64,000 nt of DNA, from NCBI RefSeq assembly GCF_026212465.1, contig NC_080056.1, positions 7,472,517 to 7,536,516 on the forward strand. The letters are read 5' to 3'. Source of the DNA: Amaranthus tricolor (Eukaryota; Streptophyta; Magnoliopsida; Caryophyllales; Amaranthaceae). Positions within the stretch are counted from its first letter, which is position 1. The number at the start of each line of letters is the position of its first letter. The position numbers and the translations under genes were made by a program. The notes beneath the pieces are model-generated. The model was not told where the DNA came from, made no database searches, and saw only the letters and a list, made by a program, of their open reading frames with translations. Below are positions 27,901-40,600 of this stretch, piece after piece.

Positions 27901-29020
27901 TGAGATCTTTGTATGTTACAAATTGTTGTTGATTTAAATGAGACTTCTTAGCATTTGGTGCGATTGATGAACCAACAATGTGGAAACTGAGTTGTTACTC
28001 GTGAATGTTTGTATTTTCCTTGAAGATTTTAAAAATTAACCATATTTTGATCTTTTTGTTAACCCTTAGCTTAATGTGTCTCTATTTTATAAGTCCTTCA
28101 AAGTATAGGTGCACCTTTTTAAGGAGTCCAAGGGGACAAAAACTTTGTGATCCTACCAAAATTTCTTTATTCATTCATTACCTCCATAATTAAACACATC
28201 AAATGGTGATGAGGGGGCAGGACAAGAGTAAATTCATCATCACCTGGTGTCAGACTCGCTATTTTATGAGAAGTTGCTTGTTAGGTTGAAAATGAAGCAT
28301 CAAATGTAGGTACCCCTGTTGGATTATATAATAACTGGCATGGATACATGCTTATAGTAATGTACAGAAATGTTTTATCTTCCATATTGTGAGTTAGAAC
28401 TTGGAGATTTTTCACCAGGCTTATGGTTCAAATCTCTGTCAGCTCTCATTTTGTCACAAGAATGTTATTGTTTTTTGGATAGTTAATGTGGAAGACTGGT
28501 GTGAGAATGCCGATATTTGTGACCTGCATTGCTTATTAGTGTTCACTACTAATTAGCTGTTTCATAAGGGAATAATTACAGACTTAAAGCTGTATGACTT
28601 GAAATTGTGTGTTTCCGTAGCGACAGGGTTGCATGGTGTAGTTGATTTGGGTAAAACTAAATATGAAAGCAGAAAACTTGATTTTATAGCTGCTTTTTGC
28701 TTTCAGATCAGAAGATCGCTGCTGAATGAAGATGAATATGGTTTTCGAAAGGCCAGGAAACCAATATATTATGATGATGAAGGCCTAGAGGTACGTGTTG
28801 TGCTACTGTTTAGACATATTTGCTTGAAGCATATATCTTCATATCTAAAAACCTAAAATACTCGTTTCTGTTTGAGCGAGAGCAGAAGACCCGACAAACC
28901 CTCAATTCTAAATTGAGCCAACTGAATGCTGCTATCGACAATGTATCTGCTCGTCTGCGAGGTGGAAATAATACTTCGGTGCCTGCTGAGTCTGACCCAG
29001 AAGTGGAAGCAATGCTATAA
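22261..29020 (+). CDS. Small plastid (inner envelope) membrane protein, At1g42960-like
   Basis: Five exons: 22261-22294, 27121-27205, 27738-27834, 28707-28790, 28886-29020, giving 144 aa. The N terminus MAISLSSATIS plus a Ser/Arg/Lys-rich stretch is transit-peptide-like. Exon 3 encodes a Gly-rich linker (DRGGSGG) and one membrane span (DFVAGFLLGSAVFGTLAYIF). Exon 4 gives RRSLLNEDEYGFRKARKP and an acidic DDEGLE. Exon 5 is an amphipathic, coiled-coil-like tail (LNSKLSQLNAAIDNVSARL) ending in an acidic DPEVEAML. This layout matches my memory of Arabidopsis At1g42960, described as a chloroplast inner membrane protein of unknown function. The exon 2 donor is the weakest call: only a GTTAAA donor at 27206 keeps phase, while the stronger-looking GTAACA at 27183 does not. 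Confidence 0.85.
22822..24630 (-). mobile_element. Copia gag/protease relic between inverted LTR-like arms
   Basis: On the minus strand, about 24000-23300 reads, with many stops, as copia gag-protease: WGLDSDFTYHIC resembles the aspartic protease motif and NLDSKGCKILAQDGVLKVS resembles the region after it. Flanking it, 22822-22985 is the reverse complement of about 24470-24630 (shared TACTACTCTCAT, GCATTTATACT-type and CCCTAACA blocks). LTRs of one element should be direct repeats, so the arms show rearrangement or two insertions. It lies in intron 1 of the plastid-protein gene. Confidence 0.6.
24905..24969. repeat. (ATT)n microsatellite
   Basis: About 21 uninterrupted ATT units, in intron 1 of the plastid-protein gene. 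Confidence 0.95.
25652..25912. mobile_element. Stowaway-like MITE
   Basis: About 260 bp with ends TACTCCCTCC and GAGAGAGTA. The terminal inverted repeats are about 30 bp and imperfect, and the ends carry TA as for mariner-type elements. No coding capacity. Confidence 0.7.
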
Positions 29021-30590
29021 AGTTCGGTTGTTTTTGACGGTCAGAGAGAGTTGTGTGACCATTGATGATATTGTTGGTTGTTAGCTTTAGTGAGAATGCA
29101 ACCATGATTTGCTGTCGAGGTCTTGCAGATGCAGACCCATACCCATATATGATATAAACCATAAAGTTTCGTCATTTCTTCTCATCTATGGTCTTTGTGG
29201 ATATGTTTATCTTGCATATTCATGTTTTATGGTCTCTTCGTATTAATTTGTGATAGATTTGCTACTCTGCACAAAGTAACATCTATTGAATGAGATTCTT
29301 GTGGAATCAACCAATGTTACCTTAGTTTCTTGAGGTTTTTGAATTGATATTAAGATGTAAAGCCGTAAAGTAATCTAAAAGTATTTAGATGAATAATTGA
29401 TATAAATGTGATATTTTTATATTAATTAAAAGATGAATAATTTATATATTAATTAAGGTAGAATTTTTAAATTTGAATTTTTTGAATAAATTAAAAGTTT
29501 ATAACGTTAGTCTATAATTGTAAGCCTTAACAAAGAATTGACTCAACTTGTAAAGGGGAATAAAATGCGATGTGTCGTCACAGGTTCAGACGAGTGGGAG
29601 GCGACTCATCATATGTACATAAGTCATTTGTCTTGGCGCAAGGGAATTGAACATTGGGAAATAGTACTGCAAATTGCGTGGTTGTATACGACTCGTCCTG
29701 GAGTCTACTAGGCGGTTTTCCGCGTGGCTCTTCATCATTTTATTAAGTAATCTAGTGTTGAATCAAAAGTGGAATATAACGAATTGAGATGAGTCTATAT
29801 AATTTTAATTATCTGAAAAACTCGTATCATATGTGATATTCAAAACTTAAAAGACAACCACAAAATGAAAGGAAAGCTATTTGCTAAAGGGTTGGATTCC
29901 GAATTCAAAAAATAGTTTGTACTTGTAGGCGTTGTAGCTGGACCAAAGCTAAAATTTCAAAATATTTTTTACTATTGATATCTCTATCCGCTCATGCCAA
30001 CACTTTTGTAAATTGTATAACTTATTCAACATGGTTTTCAATTTAAGTTAAATCAAAATAAACAACATATCATCATCCCTGAATGTACAACTCTAACTTA
30101 TGATGATACATGCCTTATTATGTTGGACAACTCACTCCTAACTCGTAAGTCTTCAATTGTCTCCAAGTCTAACGTCATATAGTAGAAAGCACGAAAATGG
30201 CTAGGATTGCAATACAAATTGCATGATCTCGTATGGTTTGTATTTTAGTCCATCTTAGTAATTTGTCAAACAATTTCTATTTTGCGACATAATTTGATCA
30301 CTTTTACTCTCTATTTTATTTTTAAATGATCTCACACTATAATCCACATTACACAACTTCATAATCTTTGTGTCATTTCTAATCAAAGTAAAATCACAGA
30401 GACAATGAAGTATAAGCTAGGAAATTTGGATAGGTAAAATGAACAATTAAGAGTGTAGATTAGAAAATACACCATCAGAGAGTGTGCACAATAAATATGT
30501 TGTATGCTAAGTCTATATTAGACTAATTCCATTTTCTTAACTAATTCCATTTTATTTTATTGAGATTGCTATTGATAGTAGTATGTTAGA
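29021..30590. other. Intergenic region, no gene seen
   Basis: 3' flank of the plastid-protein gene followed by AT-rich sequence. No reading frame with a recognisable domain and no clear repeat. Confidence 0.55.
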
Positions 30591-30597
30591 AGAAAAA

Positions 30598-30970
30598 TTT
30601 CATAATTAATAGTAATATAAAAAAAATATTATATTTTTTCAAGCTGAAATATTTCATAATTAATAGTAATATAAAAAATTTCATAATTAATAGTAATATA
30701 AAAAAAATATTATAGTAATAATTAATAGTAATATAAAAAAATATCATAATTAATAGTAATATAAAAAATAGAAGAAAAAAAATTTCATAATTAATAGTAA
30801 TATAAAAAAAATATTATAGTAATAATTAATAGTAATATAAAAAAAATATTATGTTAGAAGAAAAATTTCATAATTAATAGTAATATAAAAAAATATCATA
30901 ATTAATAGTAATATAAAAATTTCATAATTAATAGTAATATAAAAAAAAATATAAAAAAAATAGTAATATA
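30598..30970. repeat. AT-rich minisatellite
   Basis: Roughly a dozen imperfect units of the form TTTCATAATTAATAGTAATA followed by TAAAAAA, some shortened. It ends about 0.5 kb upstream of the PfkB gene's TATA-like box. Confidence 0.9.
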
Positions 30971-31497
30971 AAAAGTATACAGAACCCACGGTTCCTAATG
31001 TTGTTCCCTAATGAACATTCTCAATAATTAAGAAAGATGAAATATTTGTAATTAGAGTAGTGATAAAGATAAATTATAATAGTTTTAATTGTAGGTGAAA
31101 AACGTATAGAGATCATATGAATAAAATAAAAATGAAAATATAGATAAAAGAAAATATATTCTTTATGAATTAGATATTTATATTGATTTTAATCGTACGT
31201 GAAAAATATCTAGAGACCATGAGAATAGACTATTGAAATTTTATTATAAAATACAAGAACACTAATGTCTAACATATGTAAAATTAAGGATTAAATATTA
31301 TAATTATGAGATGAAAAAAACAATCTTTGTAAAAATGACAAATAAACCGCCGAAAATTACAAATAAAAATCGAAAAAATTATCGTGATTAATACAACTTT
31401 TTATTAATTTCCTTACAATATTATTAACTTTTGATTAATCATCAATAACATCTGAAATAATTTTTTTTTTTAGAATAATACCAAAGTTTAAGGCAGC

Positions 31498-31504
31498 TAT
31501 AAAA
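31498..31504 (+). promoter_or_regulatory. Candidate TATA box of the PfkB gene
   Basis: TATAAAA lies about 170 bases before the start codon at 31671. This would put transcription start near 31530 and leave a leader of about 140 bases, rich in CT near the end. Confidence 0.5.
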
Positions 31505-31670
31505 TGAAGCATTTTTACTTGCCAGAAAAGATAAAGGATAAAGCAAGCTGAACAACCATCTAAAAACGAACACAACAGCCTAAGAGCAAGAGACCTACCC
31601 GCTCTCTTTCTCTCACCTAATCCGCCATTGATAAGAGCTTCTACTTACTCTCCATTTTAAGAAGCTAATA

Positions 31671-34600
31671 ATGCCAGTCTCTCTCCAATTCTTAACCTCT
31701 ACTTCTTCTTCCACCACCTCATTTTCCTTCATTATTGGTCTCTTTCGTTACCCATCACTATTTTCCTCTAATTTGTCGGCTACTCCTTTTCAATTTCATC
31801 ATCATCATCTTTCTCTTCAAAACCAAAGTAATCAGTATACCTCGAATTGCAGCAGTAATGGAGGCGGCGGAACCCTTTTATGCAGAAGTTATAAGAAATG
31901 GAATTTTAACGAACTATCCAAAACCCTTCACAGTTCCGGATTTAGGTCGAAGGATACGGTTGACTTTCGTCGAAATCTGTCGACTTTCTCGGCGGGTTCT
32001 GATGATTATAGTCCTAGCAATAGCAGTGGTGATCCCTTTAAAGAAGCTGATGAAGCCGACAGCGATGCGGAAGAGGAAGACCAGGCTTTGAATTTCCCTG
32101 AAGTTGATCGTTGGGATGTTTTGGGTTTAGGCCAAGCTATGGTAATAATTTTTTTGTGCCTTATTGGGTGTTTTTTTTTAAAATTTATTGAGTGTGCTGA
32201 ATTGTGGTATGATTTGGTTATATGTTTTGACTGGTTTCTTGTACATTGCAATTTGGGTAGAAGATTGGGCTTTGATATGTCCTGCATTTTTGTCATTGAC
32301 AAATTTGCTTTGTATTGTGCTTTCAATGAAATCAATGTTCAAGTTTCTTCTGTGCTAGTCCCTCCCTTTGAATTTGTTGTAGGCAAATATAAAAAAGTGG
32401 ACGAAATAGATATATGGATGAAATGATAGGGAGAGTGAGGTTCAAAGAGGAAATACGAGAAAACAGAAAAAATAGAAATGTAACAAAATTAAATGAAGGA
32501 GCCAAAATACAAAATTGTGTCAAATTAAAATGGATAAAGATTATTACTCTATTATTGTGTCTAGAAAAATGGGGAATCTAAATTGAATTTAAAAGGATTT
32601 ATTTTGCTTGTTTTACTTCTTTGGGTTAATCAATGAAACATGGGATGGTCACTCATCATGCACAAGCTATTAGCGAACCGGTAAGGAATATAGAAAGTTG
32701 AAACTTGGTGGACAGGACTTAAAAGGAAAGCAAGAAAGACCAAGGATGATTTGGAAGGCTAGAGTGGAAAGAGATATGAAAGATTTAGACATACATGTTG
32801 AGATGGTAGAAAATCGAATTGAATGGAATATGGATAAGAATCCATGTAGATGACAATTGGAATTCGGAAAATTGGTTCATTTAGCTAACCCCAATCTTTT
32901 GAGGTTAAGACTTTGGTGTTGTTGTTGTATTGATTTTGCCTTGTAGGCAGGATTTTTGTTGATGGTAACTTATAGTCATAGTCATATTTATATATCATAT
33001 ATATGTAAGCCTTTTTGAACTGTGCTCTGCCCATCGTTGGAACAACCATCAAAATTGCATGCGAGATTTTTTCTTGTCCAATGTATACTAAAAGGGACCG
33101 AGGGTGTATTACATTATTATGACATGACATCCAATTTTCGTAAAGGTTGATCTTCTTATTGTGTTTTTGCTTATTGACATGCTAAAAATGAATATTAGGT
33201 GGAGTCTTGATTGCGTATGTGTTGTTTTGTCATTGATGGTGGAGTCTTGATTTCGTATGTGTTGTTTTGTCATTGATGATACACAACTTGCTATGACTTA
33301 GTAATTGTGTTTCATTTTGATTTCCTTCTCTTTCTTGTCTTGAATATAGGTCGACTTTTCAGGAGTTATTGATGATGAATTTCTTGAGAGATTGGATTTA
33401 GAAAAGGGAACAAGGAAGCTTGTAAACCATGAGGAAAGAGGTGAAGTGTTGAGTGCAATGGATGGTTGTAGCTATAAAGCTGCCGCTGGTGGATCGTTGT
33501 CCAACAGCCTAGTTGCTCTTGCTAGGCTTGGCAGTCTTCCTGTTGGAGGGCATAAACTAAATGTAGCCATGGCAGGCAGTGTTGGTAGCGATCCATTGGG
33601 TGGGTTCTACAGGTGAGAGTTTGTAAAGAATCAAGTAATATATATATATACTGAAATTGGAATTAAAGAAGAGAAGTTGTTAGGTTTTCGATTATATTTC
33701 TGTGTAAGTATGAAAATAAAAGAAGATAGTATACCCCACTTCGAGAGGAGGCTCTCTCCCAGGTGAGCAAGCTCAATAACAAACTTTTTGATACCCAATA
33801 CAATGCATGCATCAGGTATTTAAACAAAACAAGAAATAACAACCTGCTGACATCACTAACAATTTAATGACATCATAATACAGCCAAAATATTAATTAAT
33901 TAATTCTTCAATTCTTAGCTGCTCTTTTCCTTGTATATGTGAATAGGACCGGCGGTTTATTGGGCTAGACCAGTTGAGTTCTTGCATTACCTCCCACCCA
34001 AAAAGCCACCTTGTCCTCAAGGTGAAAGTCAGGAAAGCGAAGATCAAGAGAAGCATAGTCCTCCCAAGTTGCCTCAAAATCTGGAAGGCCCTTCCATTTG
34101 ACAAGCACTTTCGCTGTTATAGTTCCTCCAATAGAAGCATTACAAACCCCCAAAATCTCCTCTGGTTCAGCCATCATAATCATATCCTCAGTATGCTGGG
34201 CAGGAATAGTAGGGCACACCGGCGCAGAGCCAACGGCCTTCTTGAGTTGGGAGATGTGGAAGACCGGATGTATCTTGGATTCTGGAGGTAAGGATAACTT
34301 ATAGGCAACCTTCCCGATTCTCTCCAAAACTTCAAAGGGCCCGAAGTAACGAGCAGCAAGCTTTTCATGTAGCTTAGTAACTACAGATTTTTGACGGTAG
34401 GGTTGGAATTTCAAAAACACCAAGTCCCCTACTGCAAACTCCATATCTCTCCTTTTAACATCAGCCTGGTGTTTCATGATTTGCTGAGCCCGAAGTAGCT
34501 GAGCCTTCAAATCATCGAGTATGGCATCCCGTTCTTGCAGCTGCTCTTCAGAGATGAATTTGCAGTGCTACCCTGCTCAAAACGGATCAATGTAGGGGGT

Positions 34601-37600
34601 CTCGTCCATATAAGGCCTTAAAAGGCGTACATGATACAAAGTTGTGGTGGGAAGTATTATACCAGTAATCTGCCCAATCCAACCACTTACTCCAGCTTTT
34701 AGGTTTCTTTCCAATGAAACACCTGAGATAAGTTTCTAGCCCCTTGTTCACCACTTCACTTTGTCCATCCGTTTGTGGGTGATAAGCTGTGCTCCTTTTT
34801 AAGTAAGTGCCTTGGAGGCGAAATAACTCCCGCCAGAAATGACTCAAAAATTTTATCGCGATCGAAGATGATAGTGGAAGGAAAGCCATGTAATCTAACC
34901 ACCCCATGAATGAACGCTGCTGCCACTCCTTGGGCCGTAAAAGGATGCTTTAGAGGAATGAAATGGGCATATTTAGTCAAGCGATCCACCACCACCAATA
35001 TCGTGTCGTACCCCTGAGATTTTGGCAGCTTCTCAATGAAGTCCATAGTCAAATCTTCCCAAACCCGAGATGGAATTGGTAATGGCTGCAGTAGTCCCGC
35101 GGGACTAAGGGTTGAGTGTTTGTTTCGTTGGCAGACAATGCAAGAGGATACGTATTTGGATACACAACGCCGCATCCCCGGCCAATACCATTCCCGAGCC
35201 AAACGCTGATAAGTTTTAAAATCTCCCGAGTGACCACCCATGGCTGAATCATGGTACTCCGTCAACAATTTGGTGACCAAGTTTGAATCACCTGGAATAA
35301 CAATCCTGCCTTTGTATTTAAGAATCCCATGTTCAATGCTATAGCCTTTAGGCACTGATTGTCCTTGTTGAATGGCTTGAACCAGTTGCTGAGTAAATGG
35401 ATCAGCGTGTAATTGATGTTGGAAATCCTCCCATTTGATTCCTCCAGCTGAAATTAGAGTGCTACACTCCATATCGGGATGTTCCTTACGAGACAACGCA
35501 TCAGCCACCTTATTATGAGCCCCCGGCTTTTACTGAATTTTGAATTCATAACCAAATAATTTACTCATCCACCTCTGATACTCCGATCCCACTTCCTTCT
35601 GAGCCATGAGGAACCTGAGACTTTGTTGATCCGTACGTATAATGAATTTCCAACCCAAAAGATATTGGCGCCATTTCATCACTGAAAGGACAATTGCCAT
35701 TAACTCCTTTTCGTACACGAATTTTTGCCGAGCTCGCTGCCCCAATACCTTGCTAAAAAAGGCTAAGGGATGTTCTAATTGCATAAGCACCGCACCAACC
35801 CCAAACCCAGATGCATCCGCTTCAATAATGAACAATTGATTGAAGTCTGGCATGGCCAGAACAGGAACCTGAGTCATAGCTTTTTTCAGTGTTGTAAAGG
35901 CTTGGGTGGCCTCTTCACTCCATCCAAATTGGTCTTTCTTGAGTTGTGCAGTTAGAGGAGATGCTATGGTGGCATAGCTTTTCACAAACTTGTGATAATA
36001 ACCCGTTAAACCCAAAAATCCACGGAGTTCCCGAATGTTTTTAGGAACAGGCCAAGAAGTGATTGCTGAAATTTTCGATTGATCTACCGCCACCCCGGAT
36101 TGTGAGATAACATGCCCCAGATACGCCACCTCTTCCTTCGCAATATCACATTTCTTCCAATTCGCGAAAAGTTGATGTTTAGAGAGTAACTCCAACACCT
36201 GTTGTAAATGTATTCTGTGTGCCTCCCATGACGTGCTGTAAATCAATATGTCATCGAAAAAGACCAACACGGACTTCCGTAAGTAAGGTCGGAACACCTC
36301 ATTCATAACCGCTTGGAAGGTGGCCGGAGCGTTGGTTAAACCGAAGGGCATGACCAAGAATTCATAGTGACCCTCGTGTGTACGGAAGGCTGTTTTGTGG
36401 ATATCCTCGCGCCTCATTCGTATCTGATGATACCCGGATTTTAGGTCAAGTGTACTGAACACCTTGGCACCACTCAACTCATCCAATAACTCATCTATGA
36501 CCGGAATCGGAAACTTATTTGGAACCGTAGCCCTGTTAAGCGCCCGATAATCGACGCAAAAACGCCACGACCCATCCTTTTTCTTCACCAACAGGACAGG
36601 ACTAGAGAATGGGCTCTGTGAAGGTTGAATTATTCCTGCTGTCAATATGTCTGCAATTAAAGACTCTATTTCATCCTTCTGTCCCTGGGGGTATTTGTAA
36701 GGACGTAGGCTAATAGGGTCAGTACCCTCCTTGAGTACTATGGCGTGATCATGGGTTCTCTCAGGAGGTAAGCCCGAAGGCATGTCGAATACATGCTTAA
36801 ACCCCTGCAGAACAGAATGTAGTACTGAAGGAATTTGCCCCATATCTAATTCACCAGCTACTTGTTGATCACTTGACATTTGATTAAACTCTACCAAATA
36901 ACCTCCACCTTCCTTTTGCAAGGTTCGTATCATCGCTTTTAATGAAATTTTAGTTCTTCCAAGTGAAGGATCTCCCTTAAGTGTTACATGCTCCCTCCCC
37001 AGTTGAAATTTTAAGGTCTGAGTTTTCCAATTAGTCATTATAGTACCCAATTTTTCAAGCCATTGTACCCCTAAAATAATGTCAGAATTTCCTAAGGGAA
37101 GAGGGAGGAAATCCTCAATGACAGTCATACCTGGGAGTTGCAGATTCACTTCTTTGCACAGCCCTGTTCCACGCACGGACTCCCCTGTTCCCAATGAAAC
37201 ACCGAAGGATTTTGTCGGAGTAAGTGGGACGCCCAACGTTTCAACCACCTCCTTCGATATGAAGTTGTGAGTTGCCCCTGGATCAATCATAATCACTACT
37301 TCCTTGCCCAGTTTATAGCCCAGCAACTTAAGAGTGCGTGGGCTCGTAAAACCCATCACCGAGTTGAAGGATATTTTGGGCTGAAGCTCTTCCACCATTT
37401 CTGTCGGCGTCATCTCTTCTGTTTGCTCTACCACATTTAAGTTCACCTCCTCTCCGTACTCATCATCCTGTGAAATCAATACGCTAAGCTCTCTTCGACG
37501 ACATTTATGGCCGATAAACCATTTCTCATCACACCTAAAGCATAAACCCTTCTCTCTCTTCTGTTGGACCTCCCGTTCTGTGAGTCTCCTTATTTCTCCA

Positions 37601-40600
37601 GGTTTTTGGTTCATGTTTGTGGTAGTGAAGGTTTTGCTTTGGGGTGTGGTTTGATTCTGGGCAGCAGTAGGGAAGCTCGTTGAGTATGAAGATGATGGAA
37701 AGGTGTTTAGGGTCTTTGGGTTGTATTTTGGAAAAGGAGCAGTTTGGGTTTGGACTGAATACTTGTGGGTAGGCCCAATTTTCAGTTTCTCTTCAACTTT
37801 AGCCGCCAAGTCCATTGCCTGGTCCAAAGTAATTGGGCCTAGCAATCTTACCTCGGCCCGTACTTCCTCCTTAAGGCCATTTATAAATTGTCCCATAGCA
37901 ATCTCTTCAGGTACACCTTCTAGGGGAGTCAAGAGTTCAATAAACTTTTTGCGATAATCGCCCACCTCTCCTACCTGGCGGTTGTTCAGCCATTGTTCCC
38001 GAAGTGTGCCGGCGGAGGTGGATTGGAACTTCCTCAGAATTAGTCCCTTCATCTCGCCCCAAGTGGTCATAGGATGACGCATGTGCTCCCACTGATACCA
38101 AAAGAGTGCGTCGCCCTCCAGTGCCACCACCGCGGCCTCCAACTTGTCCTCCTCAGAGAGCCGGTAAAAATTAAAGAAACGTTCGGCACGGAGGATCCAT
38201 CCATCTGGGTTCTCACCATTGAAGGCTGGCATATCCAACTTCTTAAATCTCCAGTTAGCGCCGTTGTCATGATTCACACCCAGACCACCGTCTTCTTGAA
38301 TACGAGATTGATTTGGCGATCCACGAGGTTGTACCCTAGCATTCGATTCCCCGGACTCACCTTCAAGGCGTGAGCGAAGAGCTCCCAACGAGTTATGTAC
38401 CTCTTGCTGAAAACGCTCTTGGTCCTCACGGTTGTGCGCCACCTTCCCATCCAACTGCAGCGAAAAAACAACCAGTTCTCGCCGGAGATGTTCAAACAAC
38501 TGTTGCTGCTGCTCGGCGCGTGAATTAGCGAGAGCATTTGCGATCTCCTCAGCCACGATCGAGCGCATCTCCGTCATACCTTGTTCCAGTTGTTCGACTC
38601 TTTGCGTCACCATCGCCACTGTTCACCGATCGAACGATGCTCTGATACCAGGTTTGTAAAGAATCAAGTAATATGTATATACTGAAATTGGAATTAAAGA
38701 AGAGAAGTTGTTAGGTTTTCGATTATATTTCTGTGTAAGTATGAAAATAAAAGAAGATAGTATACCCCACTTCGAGAGGAGGCTATCTCCCAGGTGAGCA
38801 AGCTCAATAACAAACTTTTTGATACCCAATACAATGCATGCATCAGGTATTTAAACAAAACAAGAAATAACAACTTGCTGACATCACTAACAATTTAATG
38901 ACATCATAATACAGTCAAAATATTAATTAATTAATTCTTCGATTCTTAGCTGCTCTCTTCCTTGTATATGTGAATAGGACCGGCGGTTTATTGGGCTGGA
39001 CCAGTTGAGTTCTTGCAGAGTTCTCTTTATTTCTTCTTTCATTTATCGAGCTACTCCTTTATGGATTAGTTATCTGCACTTTGCTAGATACCGTGCTTGT
39101 TAGTCTCTGAGTTCCTCAGAATTTCTGCTATACTCTCTGTAATTATACTTTAATTACATTACCCAAGTGTCTGAGCAAACCTGGCAATTATGGAATTCCT
39201 CAAATTGGTTATTGCCTTTGCATTTGTGCTAGTGTTTTCAATTAATATACTTTTTAATTTCTCGGAGAACCCTACTTCCTCGTGCAAGCTATTATGTAGA
39301 AATAGATCTGTTAATTGTTACTGTCTATTATATTGCTTTTGGTGTAAGTATATTTATATCATTATATGTTAAGCTTTGCAAAGCACAGCCGGTAATGTTG
39401 TAGTGTTTTATACTTGTGTAGGGCCAAATTGCGTAGGGCAAGTGTGAATTTTCTTTCTGCACCAATTAAAGACGGCACAACCGGGACAGTGATAGTTCTT
39501 ACAACTCCTGATGCCCAGCGCACAATGCTTGCATATCAGGTGTCTGTTCTTTTTACTATCTTATATTGTATGCAGTCAAAACTGATTTTGTATCTTGTCT
39601 ATGAACTGATGAGTGCAAACACTTCTTTCATGGTACCTGAATCATGTTTTGTGCGTGTTTCTAGATTCTTGGACTGGATTATGTGATTTTCTCTTGTTGG
39701 TGATATTGTTACTGTGAGAATAGGGAAGAAGCGATGACCCAAACAAATTGACTGAAGTTTGACGACTGCGGACATGGACGAGCTCATTGTTATTAATTTA
39801 TATTTTATCTTTCAATTTTATATCTTGTCTTTTAGAGTCCTTAGTAGATAGAATTGTTATTAGATTAGATTTTCTTTTAAAGTCAGTAGGATTTATTTTC
39901 TTTTAAAAAGGAGCTTATGAACCAAGAGATTTCAGAATTCAGATCTTAGTCAATAAAAGTTCAGTTTGCAAGTTGACATACTTTCTTGTGTTCTTATTTT
40001 GTGAGTGAAGCAAGTGAGAGTCACAAACAAATCCATGAAGATCGAGTGAGTGAAGCTTGATTGTAGCAAAAGGCGAGAGCTTTTGTGAGAGAAGCAAGAC
40101 GTCTCATCACGATTCACAGCTGAGCAGTTGAAATATTGTTCAACCACCGGTTGCATTGTGTGAATATTCCCGTGCTACTAATTATCGTTTTATACACACC
40201 TAATTTGGTCTTTTGGCTATATTTGGTGCACTTTGGCCAGTTCAAGTGAGTCTGATCATTATCCTCCCGAGTCTCATCTTCTTCCTTGCCTAGAGATTTT
40301 CTAGTGTTAATACTTTATATGTTAAGAAAGTTAGTTCAAATCTCACTGAGTTGAAGTTTGGTAAGGACCAAATGTATGCAGCTTGCCTTTCAAAGTTACA
40401 TAGCAGAGAATGGTTGCCATGGCTATTTACAGTAACCTGCAAAATCCTTCCGAAAAACCCAAATTAACAAAAGTTAGGACAACACAGAGGATGTATGATA
40501 ACATTGTGCTGGTGCTTGCAAGGCCATTGCAAGAAGCCTGATTTCCTTTAGGTGAAGACTAGAGTGTTCAGATACGCAATTTATTGTGATTTGCAGAGGC

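Larger units (their letters stand above)
33617..39022 (-). mobile_element. Full-length Ty3/gypsy chromovirus in PfkB intron 2
   Basis: The element spans 33622-39017 with target duplication GAGTT (33617-33621, 39018-39022). LTRs are 365 and 363 bp and differ at about 7 positions plus a 2-bp repeat-length change, near 2%. Transcription orientation is minus, opposite to the host gene. It has a tRNA-Met primer site, a polypurine tract, gag, protease, RT, RNase H, integrase and a C-terminal chromodomain. One in-frame stop and at least two frameshifts make this copy defective. It sits 9 nt downstream of the exon 2 end, leaving the GTGAGA donor intact. Confidence 0.96.

Noticed and set aside
33892..34368. 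Extra small frames on both strands around the chromodomain
   Set aside because: They are out-of-frame shadows of the Ty3 polyprotein.
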